This document shows, piece after piece, positions 45,912 to 55,864 of a stretch of 64,000 nt of DNA (position 1 is the stretch's first letter; each line of letters opens with the position of its first letter). The translations under genes were made by a program, and so were the position numbers. The stretch is from Lepidodermella squamata (taxonomy: Eukaryota > Gastrotricha), in contig JBLDXI010000013.1 of NCBI GenBank assembly GCA_047495785.1, positions 3,720,001 through 3,784,000 on the forward strand. The letters run 5' to 3'. Under the pieces are notes generated by a model. That model did not search any database. It had not been told where the DNA came from and saw only the letters and a list, made by a program, of their open reading frames with translations.

Positions 45912-48900
45912 TCATTTTTTAGCTCCTCCGCCGAGGAATAAATTAGGATTGAATGATTTCTGTTGAGGCTGAGCGGCTTGCTGCTGCGGTCGATCAGGCA
46001 CAGGCGGGCCCTTGGCGCCCGTCAAAGGCCGCCCGCCACCACCACCTGTTGATCGCTGAACGGCCAGCCCGCCCCGCGGCGCCCAGTTCGGCGAGGGCGA
46101 ACCTGCGCTTGTTTCCGTTTCTTCGTACTCTTCCTCGTCTTCGTACTCATCCTCCTCGCCTTCGTCGTCGAATGACGTATTGTTCACGTGGCCTGATTGC
46201 TAAAAATAGTAAAGAAAAATGATAGAAAAAATCATTGAAATGTTACGGAGCAAAAGTTTTCAAATGTAAGATTTTCAAGGCACTAGAGCTTCTTCAATTA
46301 TTCAATGACTAAAATCTTCTTGAACACTGCGATGACCTATTAAATCCATCCTGGCGACTCTCCAACTTTCAAGGGGCAGAAACTAGGGTAACACGCAGCG
46401 GGGTCTATCGCTTACAATCTAATTGAGCGATTCGGGGCTTATTACAACTCGAAGCTGGTGAACACATTAACTGGTGAATCATTGTTCGGTGAATTATGGA
46501 CAAATCGCTGTCCCTGGGATTCATTTTGTGGTCACTCTATTTCGTCTGGGCCAAAGTCATTCCCTCAGCTGCTCATTTACTGTGTCATTTCTAGTGCCTC
46601 GTTGATCATTTATTCGTTGTGATTGCAATGGCCGAGCCATGTCGAAAATGCGGCAAAACTGTATGCCCAGACAGCTTGAAGATACAGCCGGTTTTTATGA
46701 ACTAACGGGCGTGCCAAGAAGAAAGATGTGCCGTAACATTTCACACCAATTTGCGTCCGGGCGAAATTCAACGCCGTTGTGCCTTGCCCTGAGAGGGCCT
46801 ACAACAAGGCCATATGCAAAATTGCAGGTATCCGAAATCGCGATAATGGTTAGTTTGCCTTGAAATCACTCAGGCTCCACTCTTGGGGTGTACTTTTGTC
46901 AACAAAATATTGACATATTTTTGCTTTTTAGCTGAACTTCTTGCCTTCCTGAGGGGTCACTCATCTGATTTTGATAATTTCACACTGCCCACCATGAAAC
47001 AACGTAGCGTGATCACTTCTTTTTCCCGCCTGAGAGAAAGTGTGTCGATTCCAATTGAAGTTGTGAGAATTTTATGTCAACTTTTTTGAGGCAGCTTACG
47101 TCGCTGATTTCCGTCTACACGGCACTACGGCTTTGCAAGCAGCAGCTGTCGAAACGCCTAATCCGAAACCGAAGGAAGACTTCCGATACGAATTCAACAA
47201 TCACATCAACCTTTTCTTACCTATGTAACGTCATTGCTTCAGAATGAATACGTGCGTCAAGCCTCGAACTACACGGCTTTCCTAGCGAAATGACGACTGC
47301 GACAATGTCGTGTTTCCAAGAAATCTCCGATGTTATCATTAATGGCGAGGCTGGCACGGGTGTTGGAGCCGTAGCAGCTGGCGATGTTGTAACCGTTGCC
47401 CCGATTGAGGGCTGGGAATCAACGTAAAAATGCATCGCACTAAGCGTCAAATGTCGAATTGTCCAACTTTTACAAGACCGCAATTAACGGAGCACCAGGA
47501 AAGTCAGAATCTTCGTGGCCAACAACGTATTGCACAACGTTCACGAGCGTTTCGAAAATGCCGTTTACCTATCTACCTGGAATTCATCAAATACTTCGAG
47601 CCCATCTACATCGTTAAGCCTCTAGCGAACTGGTTTGAGATAGTGTTTGCGTTTTGTTACACCGACAACGGAAATAAATCTCTGAGCAACGCTACCAAAT
47701 CTGGGATCGATACCGATACCAAAGCCTCTATTGTCGACAGTTGCGAAGAGCCCTCACCGGCCAAAAAAATGAAGAAAGCAGTTTTCCCCACGTCCAACCA
47801 ACTCAAACCAGGAGCGCGCGGCTACGAAACCGCGCTTACGCTATTATCAAGTAAGTGTGACCATGTCTTGCTTTATGTGAGCCTTATGTGGACTGAAATC
47901 GAAACTTATTCACTGATCAGATCTGCGGCTGATGGCGACGAAATCGATGGGGTCCTCTTCGACACAAAACGATACATCAAACTGTCCGTCAAACTGAGCA
48001 CGCCTCGGGATGACCGAAACGCTTCGCAATAACTGCACCTATCGTTTTACGAACTGCAAAATCAAAAAATCAACGTGCGTTAATTTATTCTACATCAAAG
48101 CCCTTGTACGCCCACGGTGGTTTCATCTCCTCACCCTTTAGCGCCAAATAATTTTATTTCTGCCTCCATATTAGAAAACATCGGCAGGTATGGCGCTCAC
48201 CCTTGAGCGAGGCACATTTGCCGAGCTGGGTCGCAATCACGGCCAGCCGATCAAGCAATCTACGGCTCTTCTCCGAGTAACCGACCTCGCATTAATGGAG
48301 GAGGAGCTCGTACCCTTCGCATTGGCTGCCATAGTATATGAAATAGACGAGGTGGAGGGCGAAGGATCAAAGGTTAGGATACATTTTTCCTTGTTGAACT
48401 TTGCCAACTGCCACTATGTACCAGAAACGTCGCGATATTCAACTGACGGATGGCTACAACAGCGGGTAAACTACTGGTTAGGTATTACCAAACCATCGGG
48501 TTTTCTCCGGTAAATTGTAAATTTCATCGGTAAACTCGAAATTAAGGCTTGGGGAAATGCTATTCGTGAGTTCAATTCTGGAAAATAGACACACTGTCTG
48601 CTGAAACAAACCTTTGAAAATTGGGGAAGAGGCGAACTGCCAGTGACGGCTTTTCTCGGCTGAGGTGCCCCGGATGGCGACGACCCGGCCCTTTGAACTG
48701 GCGATTGCTGGGCCCTCGGCTGTGGCGACGCCTGCATTCTCTGCTGGGGCGATGGCTGTTGGCCTCTCGGCACTGGGCTTTGCTGCGAGCGGTGAGACGC
48801 CGCTGATTCGCTGCGAATCGACGCCGGCCCTCCGGTTGAAATTCCAAGAGCTGATCTGCAATACTCGGCCAGGTCAGCTTCGATATTGATCCCTTGCATA

Positions 48901-50053
48901 GCGGTTAAAATCGGCGTCAACTTTTCAATAGCTCGCGTATGGAATGCCAGTTCCAATACGATAGCTTCAGTCAACACTTTCTAATAATTATTCAACAAAA
49001 TTAAAAATTAATGAAATTTTTTAAATTTCAACCTTGAGTTGCTGCAATTTTGTCCGCTCAAAATTAATTAATTCAGACTCGCTTTTATTTTGAGCAGCCA
49101 ATGCGTCAAGGCTGCCAGATTGTTTATTCAAAGATGTTTCCGCTTGTTTCTGAAAAAAAAATATTAGAATACTTAATATAATCGATATTTTAGATTTGAA
49201 ATCCCTACCGTAGTTAATTTTGATTCGCTGCCAGAAAAACTTCGCCGCAGACTTTTCGCATCTTTACAGTCGTTTGAAAGCTTGAGGAAAAGTGGAATGA
49301 CGCTGCTCTCGATTTGGCCCAATTTAGCCTGGCGGTAGTCCTGAGTAGACACAAGGTACTTGGCCATAGATTCCATCGCGTTTTTCGTCGTAGGGCTGTA
49401 CATGTGCGGCCCACGAGCGAATTCAACGTTGATTTTCGCAACATCGTCAACTGAAATTTAGAATAAATATACAGTGTTGGAACGTTAAAACAATGCATGA
49501 AGCTACATTAGCTATTCAAAATGTGGTTCCTATGCGAAATGTGCTTACTTTAGTACCTATAGAGCTCTTATCAACTTGTTTTTTTACTTGTACATGAGTG
49601 CTGGTATTTAATTACTGATGTGTTCGGCTCAGTAGCTTAGTGGTAGAGCGTCTGCCTAGTAAGCAGAAGATCGAGGGTTCGATCCCCCCCTGAGCCTAAC
49701 CGAAATTATTTTTATTTTTTTATTCTTTTATTTTCGTATAGACCAACTCGGCTCTTTAATTATGTTCAAGTTTATATAATTTTTTTAATTCTTCGATTGT
49801 TAATTCCATCTCTTTCAGCGCATAATGCAAATGTTTGCATATTCACTTGATTTTTTTCATTATGAATATAAGGCTTACAGGCATCTCGAAGTCCAGCTTC
49901 TTTCCTGGCTATCGTTGAAAAAGCCCCAGTCATCGATTCCAAATATTTCTCAAAATTCGACAATGCATGCTGGGCATTGCTGAAAAATTCGAAAAAATAT
50001 TTAAAAAAACTACAAAATAAGGAATTAACTTACGCGGGAGGTTGAAGAGGCAT
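45912..50053 (-). CDS. CIBAR1: CIBAR1/FAM92-like BAR-domain protein
   Basis: Exons 50053-50034, 49979-49879, 49450-49209, 49149-49033, 48980-48612 and 46199-45912 give about 378 aa. Residues about 15-190 match the FAM92 BAR domain: KEAGLRDAFDDVAKINVEFA, then KNAMESMAKYLVSTQDYRQAKLGQIES (vertebrate proteins have a similar LQDYRQAEVERLEAKVVEPL). After it comes a Ser/Pro/Gln-rich disordered part, and the last exon adds a long acidic run (DDEGEEDEYEDEEEYEETE), as at the FAM92 C-terminus. The family bends membranes at the base of cilia with CBY1 and at mitochondria. Introns hold a tRNA gene and a decayed coding region. It is the last gene of a tightly packed minus-strand cluster. Confidence 0.78.
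46600..48520 (+). pseudogene. decayed plus-strand coding region nested in the CIBAR1-like intron
   Basis: Several plus-strand stretches look coding but are broken by stops and frame changes: MAEPCRKCGKTVCPDSLKIQ near 46630 (two CxxC pairs, zinc-ribbon-like), ADFRLHGTTALQAAAVETPN near 47105, a frame at 47280-47426, a 200-codon frame at 47430-48032 with an acidic/basic KKMKKA segment, and a frame at 48190-48513. I recognise no family. A degraded transposable element, a captured gene or a nested multi-exon gene are all possible; together they fill most of a 2.4-kb intron in a genome of 50-bp introns. Confidence 0.4.
49626..49697 (+). tRNA. tRNA-Thr(AGT): tRNA-Thr, anticodon AGT
   Basis: Seven-base-pair acceptor stem (GGCTCAG with CTGAGCC), D arm with A box TAGCTTAGTGG, anticodon stem TCTGC/GCAGA around loop CTAGTAA giving anticodon AGT, and T arm with GGTTCGATCCC (B box). 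72 nt with the discriminator base T. CCA is not encoded, as usual for eukaryotic nuclear tRNAs. It lies antisense inside intron 2 of the CIBAR1-like gene, which may explain that intron's unusual length (428 bp). A T-rich tract follows, suitable for Pol III termination. Confidence 0.93.
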
Positions 50054-50137
50054 TCAACAATAGTTTTCAACTAATCTTTCATAAAAATAATCTATGGCAT
50101 CAATATATATTTTTTATCCAATAATTTCATCAATATT

Positions 50138-51886
50138 TTAGCACATCGCAATATTAGCCAGCTGTTGAGTTGCAATAATTGAATTCAATTTAACATAAAT
50201 CTCCAACAAACAGTACGCATCAGCCGCCGCGTACAGCAGCTGGCCCTCGTCTAACGGCCGCCGGTTCCAGTTCGACATGCGGTACATTTTCGGCACCCGC
50301 TGCCCCAGCGCCCATTCAGCAACGTAGGCAAGCGATCGCGGCGGTTTATCACCGGCCAGCGGTGAATTTTTCTCGCGCAACGCCTGCCAAACACGAGTTG
50401 AAAACACCTCCAACTCGACGACATTTTTCGGCTCGAAGCACGCAAATTCAGCCGGGAAAGACTTGGCAAACATTTGAAGATCATACTTGAAGCCATGAGC
50501 AATTTTTTGAACACCCTCAGATTTCAGCACCCGACGAAACAACTCCCAGTCGCTCTTCGCAAATTTCAACTCGAGCGACTCTAGATCGATGATAAAAACT
50601 CGATCGATCAAGGCGATTTGAAGAATAGCCATTTTCGGCTCGCGATCCGGCGGCGTGACGCCCGTCCACTCCGCATCAATGCCAATCGACCGCATCAAAG
50701 GATCGCCTAAACTGCCAACAGACAGTATGTAGTGCATAGCGGTTTGAAATTCTCGCACAGAGTCGATAAAGGCGATGGTTTGCCTCGGCAACGGGAAGCG
50801 GTATAACGTTAAATTATCATTATCAGGCTGAACCTCACCCTGCATCATCACATTTTTCGCATCTCTTGGAATTGAAAATAAACGATGTAGAGACAACTGG
50901 TCGACAAAATGCGCCGCCTCAGCGTTCAACCCGCATTTGAGCAAACTTGAAATAGCATATGGAGCAAAACGCTGGTCAATATTAGCGAAGGTTGATATCA
51001 AATCTCGAAAAGTCCTAACATCCATTTCAGCCTCAGGACCGAAAGTCGATCGAATCAGGAAACTGACCTTCTTTTTCATGTCAAACAGTGACATATTCGG
51101 GTATTTCCGAATCGAAGCTAGGTCATTCAAGTCACGCGGCAGCTTTGAAACGGTCAGATCGAAAAAATCACCCGCAATACGAATATTCGTTCCAGTTGGG
51201 CCTAGTTCCGAGGCTAAACGGCCTGAATCAATCAACGAATCGAGATACGACAAAATTTTATGCCGTTTTTCGGCAGAAACTGCGAGGAGAATTTTCTTTA
51301 GCGTCGCGCTTTTGTTCATGCAAACGAGATAAATCGCCAATTTACCGAACATTTCGTCATTCAAAATCGACTCGACAGGTAGTATTTCGCAATGAATGTC
51401 GAGAATCGAAGACAACTCGCGAAAATTCCGGGCATCCGCGAATTTTTTAGCCGCTTCGGCGAAAATTTCGCGGACTTTGTCATTCTGGCGACTCGAGAAA
51501 CGGAATAAAGCATTGGCGAGGGAAAAATTTCGGGACGAATTGGCTAATGATAATGCGGCGGCTTGAGACTCAATTTCAGGCGCGATGAATTTCGCAAAAT
51601 TTTCATTCCACGAAGTTTGATTGCGAAAATCGTCGACAACTCGCTGTTGCTGCCATGCGAGAAAGCTGTCCCAAATGCAGTTGTACAGCGTATCCTTCGG
51701 ATTTTGGGCAGATTCTGCATTTTCGAGGAACGAATTGGCAAGATCGAGAAAGTCCTTGAACGGATTTTCACTGCGATTGAAAAATGCGATTATTGCATCG
51801 CTGCAGGCATTCCGAGAATCAACGGCTTGTTTTGCCCATAAATCGCGAAGAATAACCACCACACTTTCGACATTATTAGCTGCCAT
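50138..51886 (-). CDS. MUT-7-like 3'-5' exonuclease, paralogue 1
   Basis: Intronless, 582 aa. The N-terminal two thirds is a helical region shared by the cluster, marked by FGPEAEMDVRTFRDLI. The C-terminal part is a DEDDy exonuclease: IGIDAEW (Asp and Glu of Exo I), HGFKYDLQMF (Asp of Exo II) and YAAADAYCLLEIY (Tyr and Asp of Exo III) are all present, so it should be active. It stops right after the exonuclease and lacks the Mut7-C and dsRNA-binding-like parts of paralogues 2 and 5. In nematodes MUT-7 acts in small-RNA biogenesis and transposon silencing; EXD3 is the vertebrate relative. Its stop is 84 bp upstream of the CIBAR1-like start. Confidence 0.85.
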   Translation of the reverse strand: MAANNVESVVVILRDLWAKQAVDSRNACSDAIIAFFNRSENPFKDFLDLANSFLENAESAQNPKDTLYNCIWDSFLAWQQQRVVDDFRNQTSWNENFAKFIAPEIESQAAALSLANSSRNFSLANALFRFSSRQNDKVREIFAEAAKKFADARNFRELSSILDIHCEILPVESILNDEMFGKLAIYLVCMNKSATLKKILLAVSAEKRHKILSYLDSLIDSGRLASELGPTGTNIRIAGDFFDLTVSKLPRDLNDLASIRKYPNMSLFDMKKKVSFLIRSTFGPEAEMDVRTFRDLISTFANIDQRFAPYAISSLLKCGLNAEAAHFVDQLSLHRLFSIPRDAKNVMMQGEVQPDNDNLTLYRFPLPRQTIAFIDSVREFQTAMHYILSVGSLGDPLMRSIGIDAEWTGVTPPDREPKMAILQIALIDRVFIIDLESLELKFAKSDWELFRRVLKSEGVQKIAHGFKYDLQMFAKSFPAEFACFEPKNVVELEVFSTRVWQALREKNSPLAGDKPPRSLAYVAEWALGQRVPKMYRMSNWNRRPLDEGQLLYAAADAYCLLEIYVKLNSIIATQQLANIAMC

Positions 51887-52054
51887 GATATTTAATAATT
51901 TTACCTATTCAGTTAAGAATAGCAGTAGTATAATATTTGATTTATTGTAGAATGAAAGAACAAGACGTGGGGAAGAATTTCTTCATCACTGGATAGCAAA
52001 AAACTTGAAATGAAAAAATTCATTTTGAAAGCATCAACAAATAATGCTGATAAT

Positions 52055-53731
52055 TCAGGGTAAGGAAAACCGCTCAGCTCTCGCAGCTTTTTTGCGCTCA
52101 TTTTCAGGCGTGGAAGTTCGCGATTTAGAAGCGGTCGGCGGTTCAAAATTCGGGAATTCGCCCAATCTCAACAGCATGTTCGCAGCAGCCCTTGACTTAG
52201 CGTCAGCTTTATTTTTCCCGATGCCTCTAGTCACCATCGAAATTTCACCCGAGATCGAACATTTCGCAGTGAAAAGCATCTCACATTGAGGGCGCGATGG
52301 ATCGTTGCGAATATCGAAATCTAGCGTGATTGATTTCTTTTTCGCCAAAACATGCAAAATGTCACTCGGATTTTTCGACCATATTTCAGCGGCAAATTTC
52401 GTAGAATCAATCGAAGCATTCAAGCAATTGGCGATATATTTCGCCTGATCTTTCATCGAAGCGATAGGCACACCAATGAATTCGACTTTTTCGGGTTTTT
52501 GACTTGACGATTGGGCGGAGAAATGGTGTTGAATAGTCACGACAGTTCTTTTATGGCTCCGAGCTTTTTCGCCCAAAACCGAAATTCCAACGTCATTTTC
52601 TTCGAAATCGACATTGAAACCCAAATGCCGCAAATAACCGCCGAGATCGAGGAGGTAAGGGTCGAATAACAGACTGAATTCGGCAGGATTTTTCAAATTT
52701 TTCTCGATATTCAACGTGGAAGAACACGATGACTGATCGTCAATAAACGACTCGGAATTAGGTATCAACAAATTTCGAGAACGAATAACATCGCAAATCA
52801 CGTCGTAAATTTCCAGCAAGCAATAAGCGTCATTTGCTGCGTATATCAGCTGGCCACGAGATAGCGGACGCCGGCACCAATTCGACATTCGATACATTTT
52901 CGAGAGAGGCTTTCCGAGAAAAGTTCTCGCAACTTCAGCCAGATTTTTCGGCGGGCCGACGTTGGTAGAAGCATCTAGAGTGACCCCATTTTTCAAGGTA
53001 ATAGGACCACAGCCTCGAACTCGAAGGGCGTCCCAAACGCGAGGAACAAGAACCTCAATATCAACAACGCTTTCCAGCGCTAATTTACTGCAATACTGGG
53101 GGAAAGTTCGACCTAAAGTCACTACGTCAGAATTGAAACCGAACGCGATTTTTCTCACGTCTTTCGATGCGAAAAATTGTTGAAGGAACGCCCAGTCACC
53201 CTTGGCCAATTTACGCGACAAATTTTCGATATCAACAATAAAAACTGAATTTTCAATGCCGAGTTGAATTATCGACGTCGCGCTGACTGAGTTTGGCAGA
53301 AAATTCGGCAGCCATTCCGAGTCGATTCCGACACATTTATTCTTCGGCAACGCCAGGATATTTTCGAAAATTTCTCGAAATTTCGGCGGAGAATCGATGA
53401 ATTGTATCGAGGATTCAGGTATCGGTAAAGTGTAGAATAACGGCGACGGTTGACTAGGAAAATGCGGCGCTTTTTTACCTGGGCCTGGGGTGTGAGCCAG
53501 GGTGCGTAGAAAATGGTGCAGCTTGTACTTGTTCGCCATGAAACGCGCTTCTTCGTAATAATGCTTCTTGATAAGAGTTGAAACTAAGAAATGAGGATAA
53601 CGTGAGTCAATATCTTCAAAACGATCGACCATATCACGAAACGTCGCAATGTCCATTTCAGCTTTTTCCCCGAAAACCAATTTCAACATGTAAAAAGTTG
53701 AGCCTTGAAGCTGCGAATAAGTCGCCGTCAT
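52055..53731 (-). CDS. MUT-7-like exonuclease with Mut7-C and dsRNA-binding-like domain, paralogue 2
   Basis: Intronless, 558 aa. It starts just before the EKAEMDIATFRDMV motif, so about 250 N-terminal residues present in its neighbours are missing. The exonuclease has D137 and E139 in VGIDSEW, D202 in FNSDVV, and YAANDAYCLLEIYD. Next comes a Mut7-C-like segment (FDPYLLDLGGYLRHLGFNVD...AKYIANCLNASID), then at about 464-530 a dsRBD-like segment with the typical end TRGIGKNKADAKSRAAANMLL. The last 28 residues are basic. It probably degrades or trims RNA in a small-RNA pathway with its own RNA-binding module. The ATG was chosen because the only upstream space is 100 bp. Confidence 0.85.
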   Translation of the reverse strand: MTATYSQLQGSTFYMLKLVFGEKAEMDIATFRDMVDRFEDIDSRYPHFLVSTLIKKHYYEEARFMANKYKLHHFLRTLAHTPGPGKKAPHFPSQPSPLFYTLPIPESSIQFIDSPPKFREIFENILALPKNKCVGIDSEWLPNFLPNSVSATSIIQLGIENSVFIVDIENLSRKLAKGDWAFLQQFFASKDVRKIAFGFNSDVVTLGRTFPQYCSKLALESVVDIEVLVPRVWDALRVRGCGPITLKNGVTLDASTNVGPPKNLAEVARTFLGKPLSKMYRMSNWCRRPLSRGQLIYAANDAYCLLEIYDVICDVIRSRNLLIPNSESFIDDQSSCSSTLNIEKNLKNPAEFSLLFDPYLLDLGGYLRHLGFNVDFEENDVGISVLGEKARSHKRTVVTIQHHFSAQSSSQKPEKVEFIGVPIASMKDQAKYIANCLNASIDSTKFAAEIWSKNPSDILHVLAKKKSITLDFDIRNDPSRPQCEMLFTAKCSISGEISMVTRGIGKNKADAKSRAAANMLLRLGEFPNFEPPTASKSRTSTPENERKKAARAERFSLP

Positions 53732-53831
53732 TATTGTAAAAAAAAATTCAAACTAATTTCAACAAAAAATGCAATGGGTAATTAATTTAATCAATGGCAC
53801 AGAAAAAAAAAACAAGTTAAAATATAATTTT

Positions 53832-55796
53832 TTAAGGCGATTCAGCCTCTGTCAAGCTAACATTTGAAAGATCGAGCTCAGACGAAGAGGAAGAAACATC
53901 GGCAATATTATTATTGCAAAATAGAGCCAATTCCAAGTTTTGAGACGCGATAACATAATTTATCTGAGCGTAAATTTCAAGAAGACTTGTAACATCACAG
54001 GCCGCATACAAAAGCTGGCCTTGGTCGAGCGGGCGGCGATTCCAGTTCGACATTCGGTACATTTTCGAAATTCGCCGGCCGAGAAATTTTTGCGAGACAT
54101 CAACAAGGCTTTTCGGCGCTGTTTCACTCAACGAAACGTCAAGAATCGAATTCGAACCAGGCAGTGAAATTGGGCCGCAATTTTTCTCGCGAAGATTTAG
54201 CCAAAGTTGATCGACTACGCCACCGATATCGACAGTATTCGAAAATTTCAGATCGCGAAATGCATCAGGGTAGCTACGTTGCAACATGCTGATGTCAGAA
54301 TTGAAGCCAAAGGCAACTTTCGTGACATCGGAAGACGAGAAGAAATCACGCATTAATTGCCAGTCACATTTGCTCAACAATTTTTTCAGGGAAATTAAAT
54401 CGAGAATGAAGACGCGATCTGAAGTTCCGAGCTGTAAAATCGAGGGAATTTGTTGTTGCCCGGGAGCAACAACTCCGGTCCATTCAGCATCTAACCCAAC
54501 TAAACCGTTACTTTCCAGCAATAGGCTCATTATTTCACGATATTTTTCAGCAGTGTCCACCATCAAAATAGAGGTCAAAGGCAGCGGAAATTCATAAATA
54601 GGCAACGAAAAATTCGTTTTTGACGGACTTTTCAACTTTTTCTCAGGCGATGACGCCTGTTGTTGTTGTTTCACGGGTGAAAAGGACGAGAAAACGGGAG
54701 AATAAACCAGTTCAGTGAAACCGAAACACTCGGCCCAATAACGAGCTTCGTCTAAATGGCCGAATTTCATCAGTGTCTTGACAATTTTCTGCGAAAAACG
54801 GTTATCAATTCGCGAAAATTCGTCGATTACCTCGCGAAACGTGGCTAAATCCATTTCTGCCTCGCTGCCGAACGTCGATTTAATAATATATGCTGATTTC
54901 TTTTCAAGTTCCATATAAATTATATTACGACAAAATCGACGAGGCGGGCGGATGTTTCGCCACAGTTCAACAGCATTCGACTCAAAAGTCGTTAGAGACA
55001 CATGGAAATTTCGCCCCTCCTCCAATTCAGCCCGAATAGCAGGGAAACGGTCATTCAACGGCGTTCCGATGAAAGAATCAACATAAGCGACTACTTCGAA
55101 AATTCGACTCGAGGGGCGGACGTGTTTTAACATTTTCGAAGCTACGCCAGCTCGATTTTTACAAGCCATGAACAAAACTTGTTTTCGCAACAAATCATCG
55201 TTAAAATCTGCTACAGCCTGCCATAATTTAGGCCCAAGACTTTCTAACATAGCCAACAAAGCGTGGTAATTTTTGCTATTCGCATGGCTCCGCAACTCTT
55301 TGACAAAAAATTCCAAGACTTCTTGGCGGTCATGATCAGGGAATCGAAAGAGCAAACACGCGGTGCCGAAGCTACGATTGTTATGCTTAACAGCTAAATA
55401 AGCGGCTCGCTTCAGAATTTCGACATTAATTAGGCCGCTGAATTGTTCCCACCACTCGTTATCGAATTTAATGTTGTCTTTTCGGTGAATTTTACCACGG
55501 GGTAGACGCGTTTGCTGCCAAGCTATGAAGCGGTGCCAAAAACGAAGATGCAAACTGTCGGAATTTGCGATATTTTCCGGTTCGGCAGGTAAACTTTCCA
55601 TTAGCTCCAAGAATGAAATGAAAGGATTTTCAGCCGCGGCGAAAAAGCTCCAAATCGCCATGGTCACCATATCTCGATTTTTGTTGTCGGTTTTGCGGTC
55701 AAGCCATGTCTTTTGAGCCCATTCGCTGAAAATCGCCACATTTTTCACGTCGATCCCAGGGTCCAACACTGTAACTTGAGGCGTATTTTCTTCCAT
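53832..55796 (-). CDS. MUT-7-like 3'-5' exonuclease, paralogue 3
   Basis: Intronless, 654 aa. Full helical N-terminus (including FGSEAEMDLATFREVI) and a DEDDy exonuclease with VGLDAEW, FGFNSDISML and LLYAACDVTSLLEIY, so all four acidic residues and the Tyr are kept. It ends about 35 residues after the exonuclease with an acidic/Ser-rich tail (SSSSSELDLSNVS). No Mut7-C or dsRBD. A Ser/Gln/Lys insert (KQQQQASSPEKKLKSPSK) precedes the exonuclease. Upstream gap to paralogue 4 is 68 bp. Confidence 0.85.
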   Translation of the reverse strand: MEENTPQVTVLDPGIDVKNVAIFSEWAQKTWLDRKTDNKNRDMVTMAIWSFFAAAENPFISFLELMESLPAEPENIANSDSLHLRFWHRFIAWQQTRLPRGKIHRKDNIKFDNEWWEQFSGLINVEILKRAAYLAVKHNNRSFGTACLLFRFPDHDRQEVLEFFVKELRSHANSKNYHALLAMLESLGPKLWQAVADFNDDLLRKQVLFMACKNRAGVASKMLKHVRPSSRIFEVVAYVDSFIGTPLNDRFPAIRAELEEGRNFHVSLTTFESNAVELWRNIRPPRRFCRNIIYMELEKKSAYIIKSTFGSEAEMDLATFREVIDEFSRIDNRFSQKIVKTLMKFGHLDEARYWAECFGFTELVYSPVFSSFSPVKQQQQASSPEKKLKSPSKTNFSLPIYEFPLPLTSILMVDTAEKYREIMSLLLESNGLVGLDAEWTGVVAPGQQQIPSILQLGTSDRVFILDLISLKKLLSKCDWQLMRDFFSSSDVTKVAFGFNSDISMLQRSYPDAFRDLKFSNTVDIGGVVDQLWLNLREKNCGPISLPGSNSILDVSLSETAPKSLVDVSQKFLGRRISKMYRMSNWNRRPLDQGQLLYAACDVTSLLEIYAQINYVIASQNLELALFCNNNIADVSSSSSELDLSNVSLTEAESP

Positions 55797-55864
55797 TTTT
55801 AATGTCTATAAAAATGAATAAAGCGATGAAATTTATTAAAATATAATTCAGCAAAATAAAATGT

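Noticed and set aside
48478-48889. Alternative frames over the Pro/Gln/Ser-rich exon of the CIBAR1-like gene
   Set aside because: All frames of this repetitive exon stay open; only the frame joined to the BAR domain gives splice continuity.
49772-49878. Extension of CIBAR1-like exon 2 beyond LRDA
   Set aside because: The GTAAGC donor at 49878 gives the phase needed for the next exon and the FAM92-like sequence; the extension reaches a stop.
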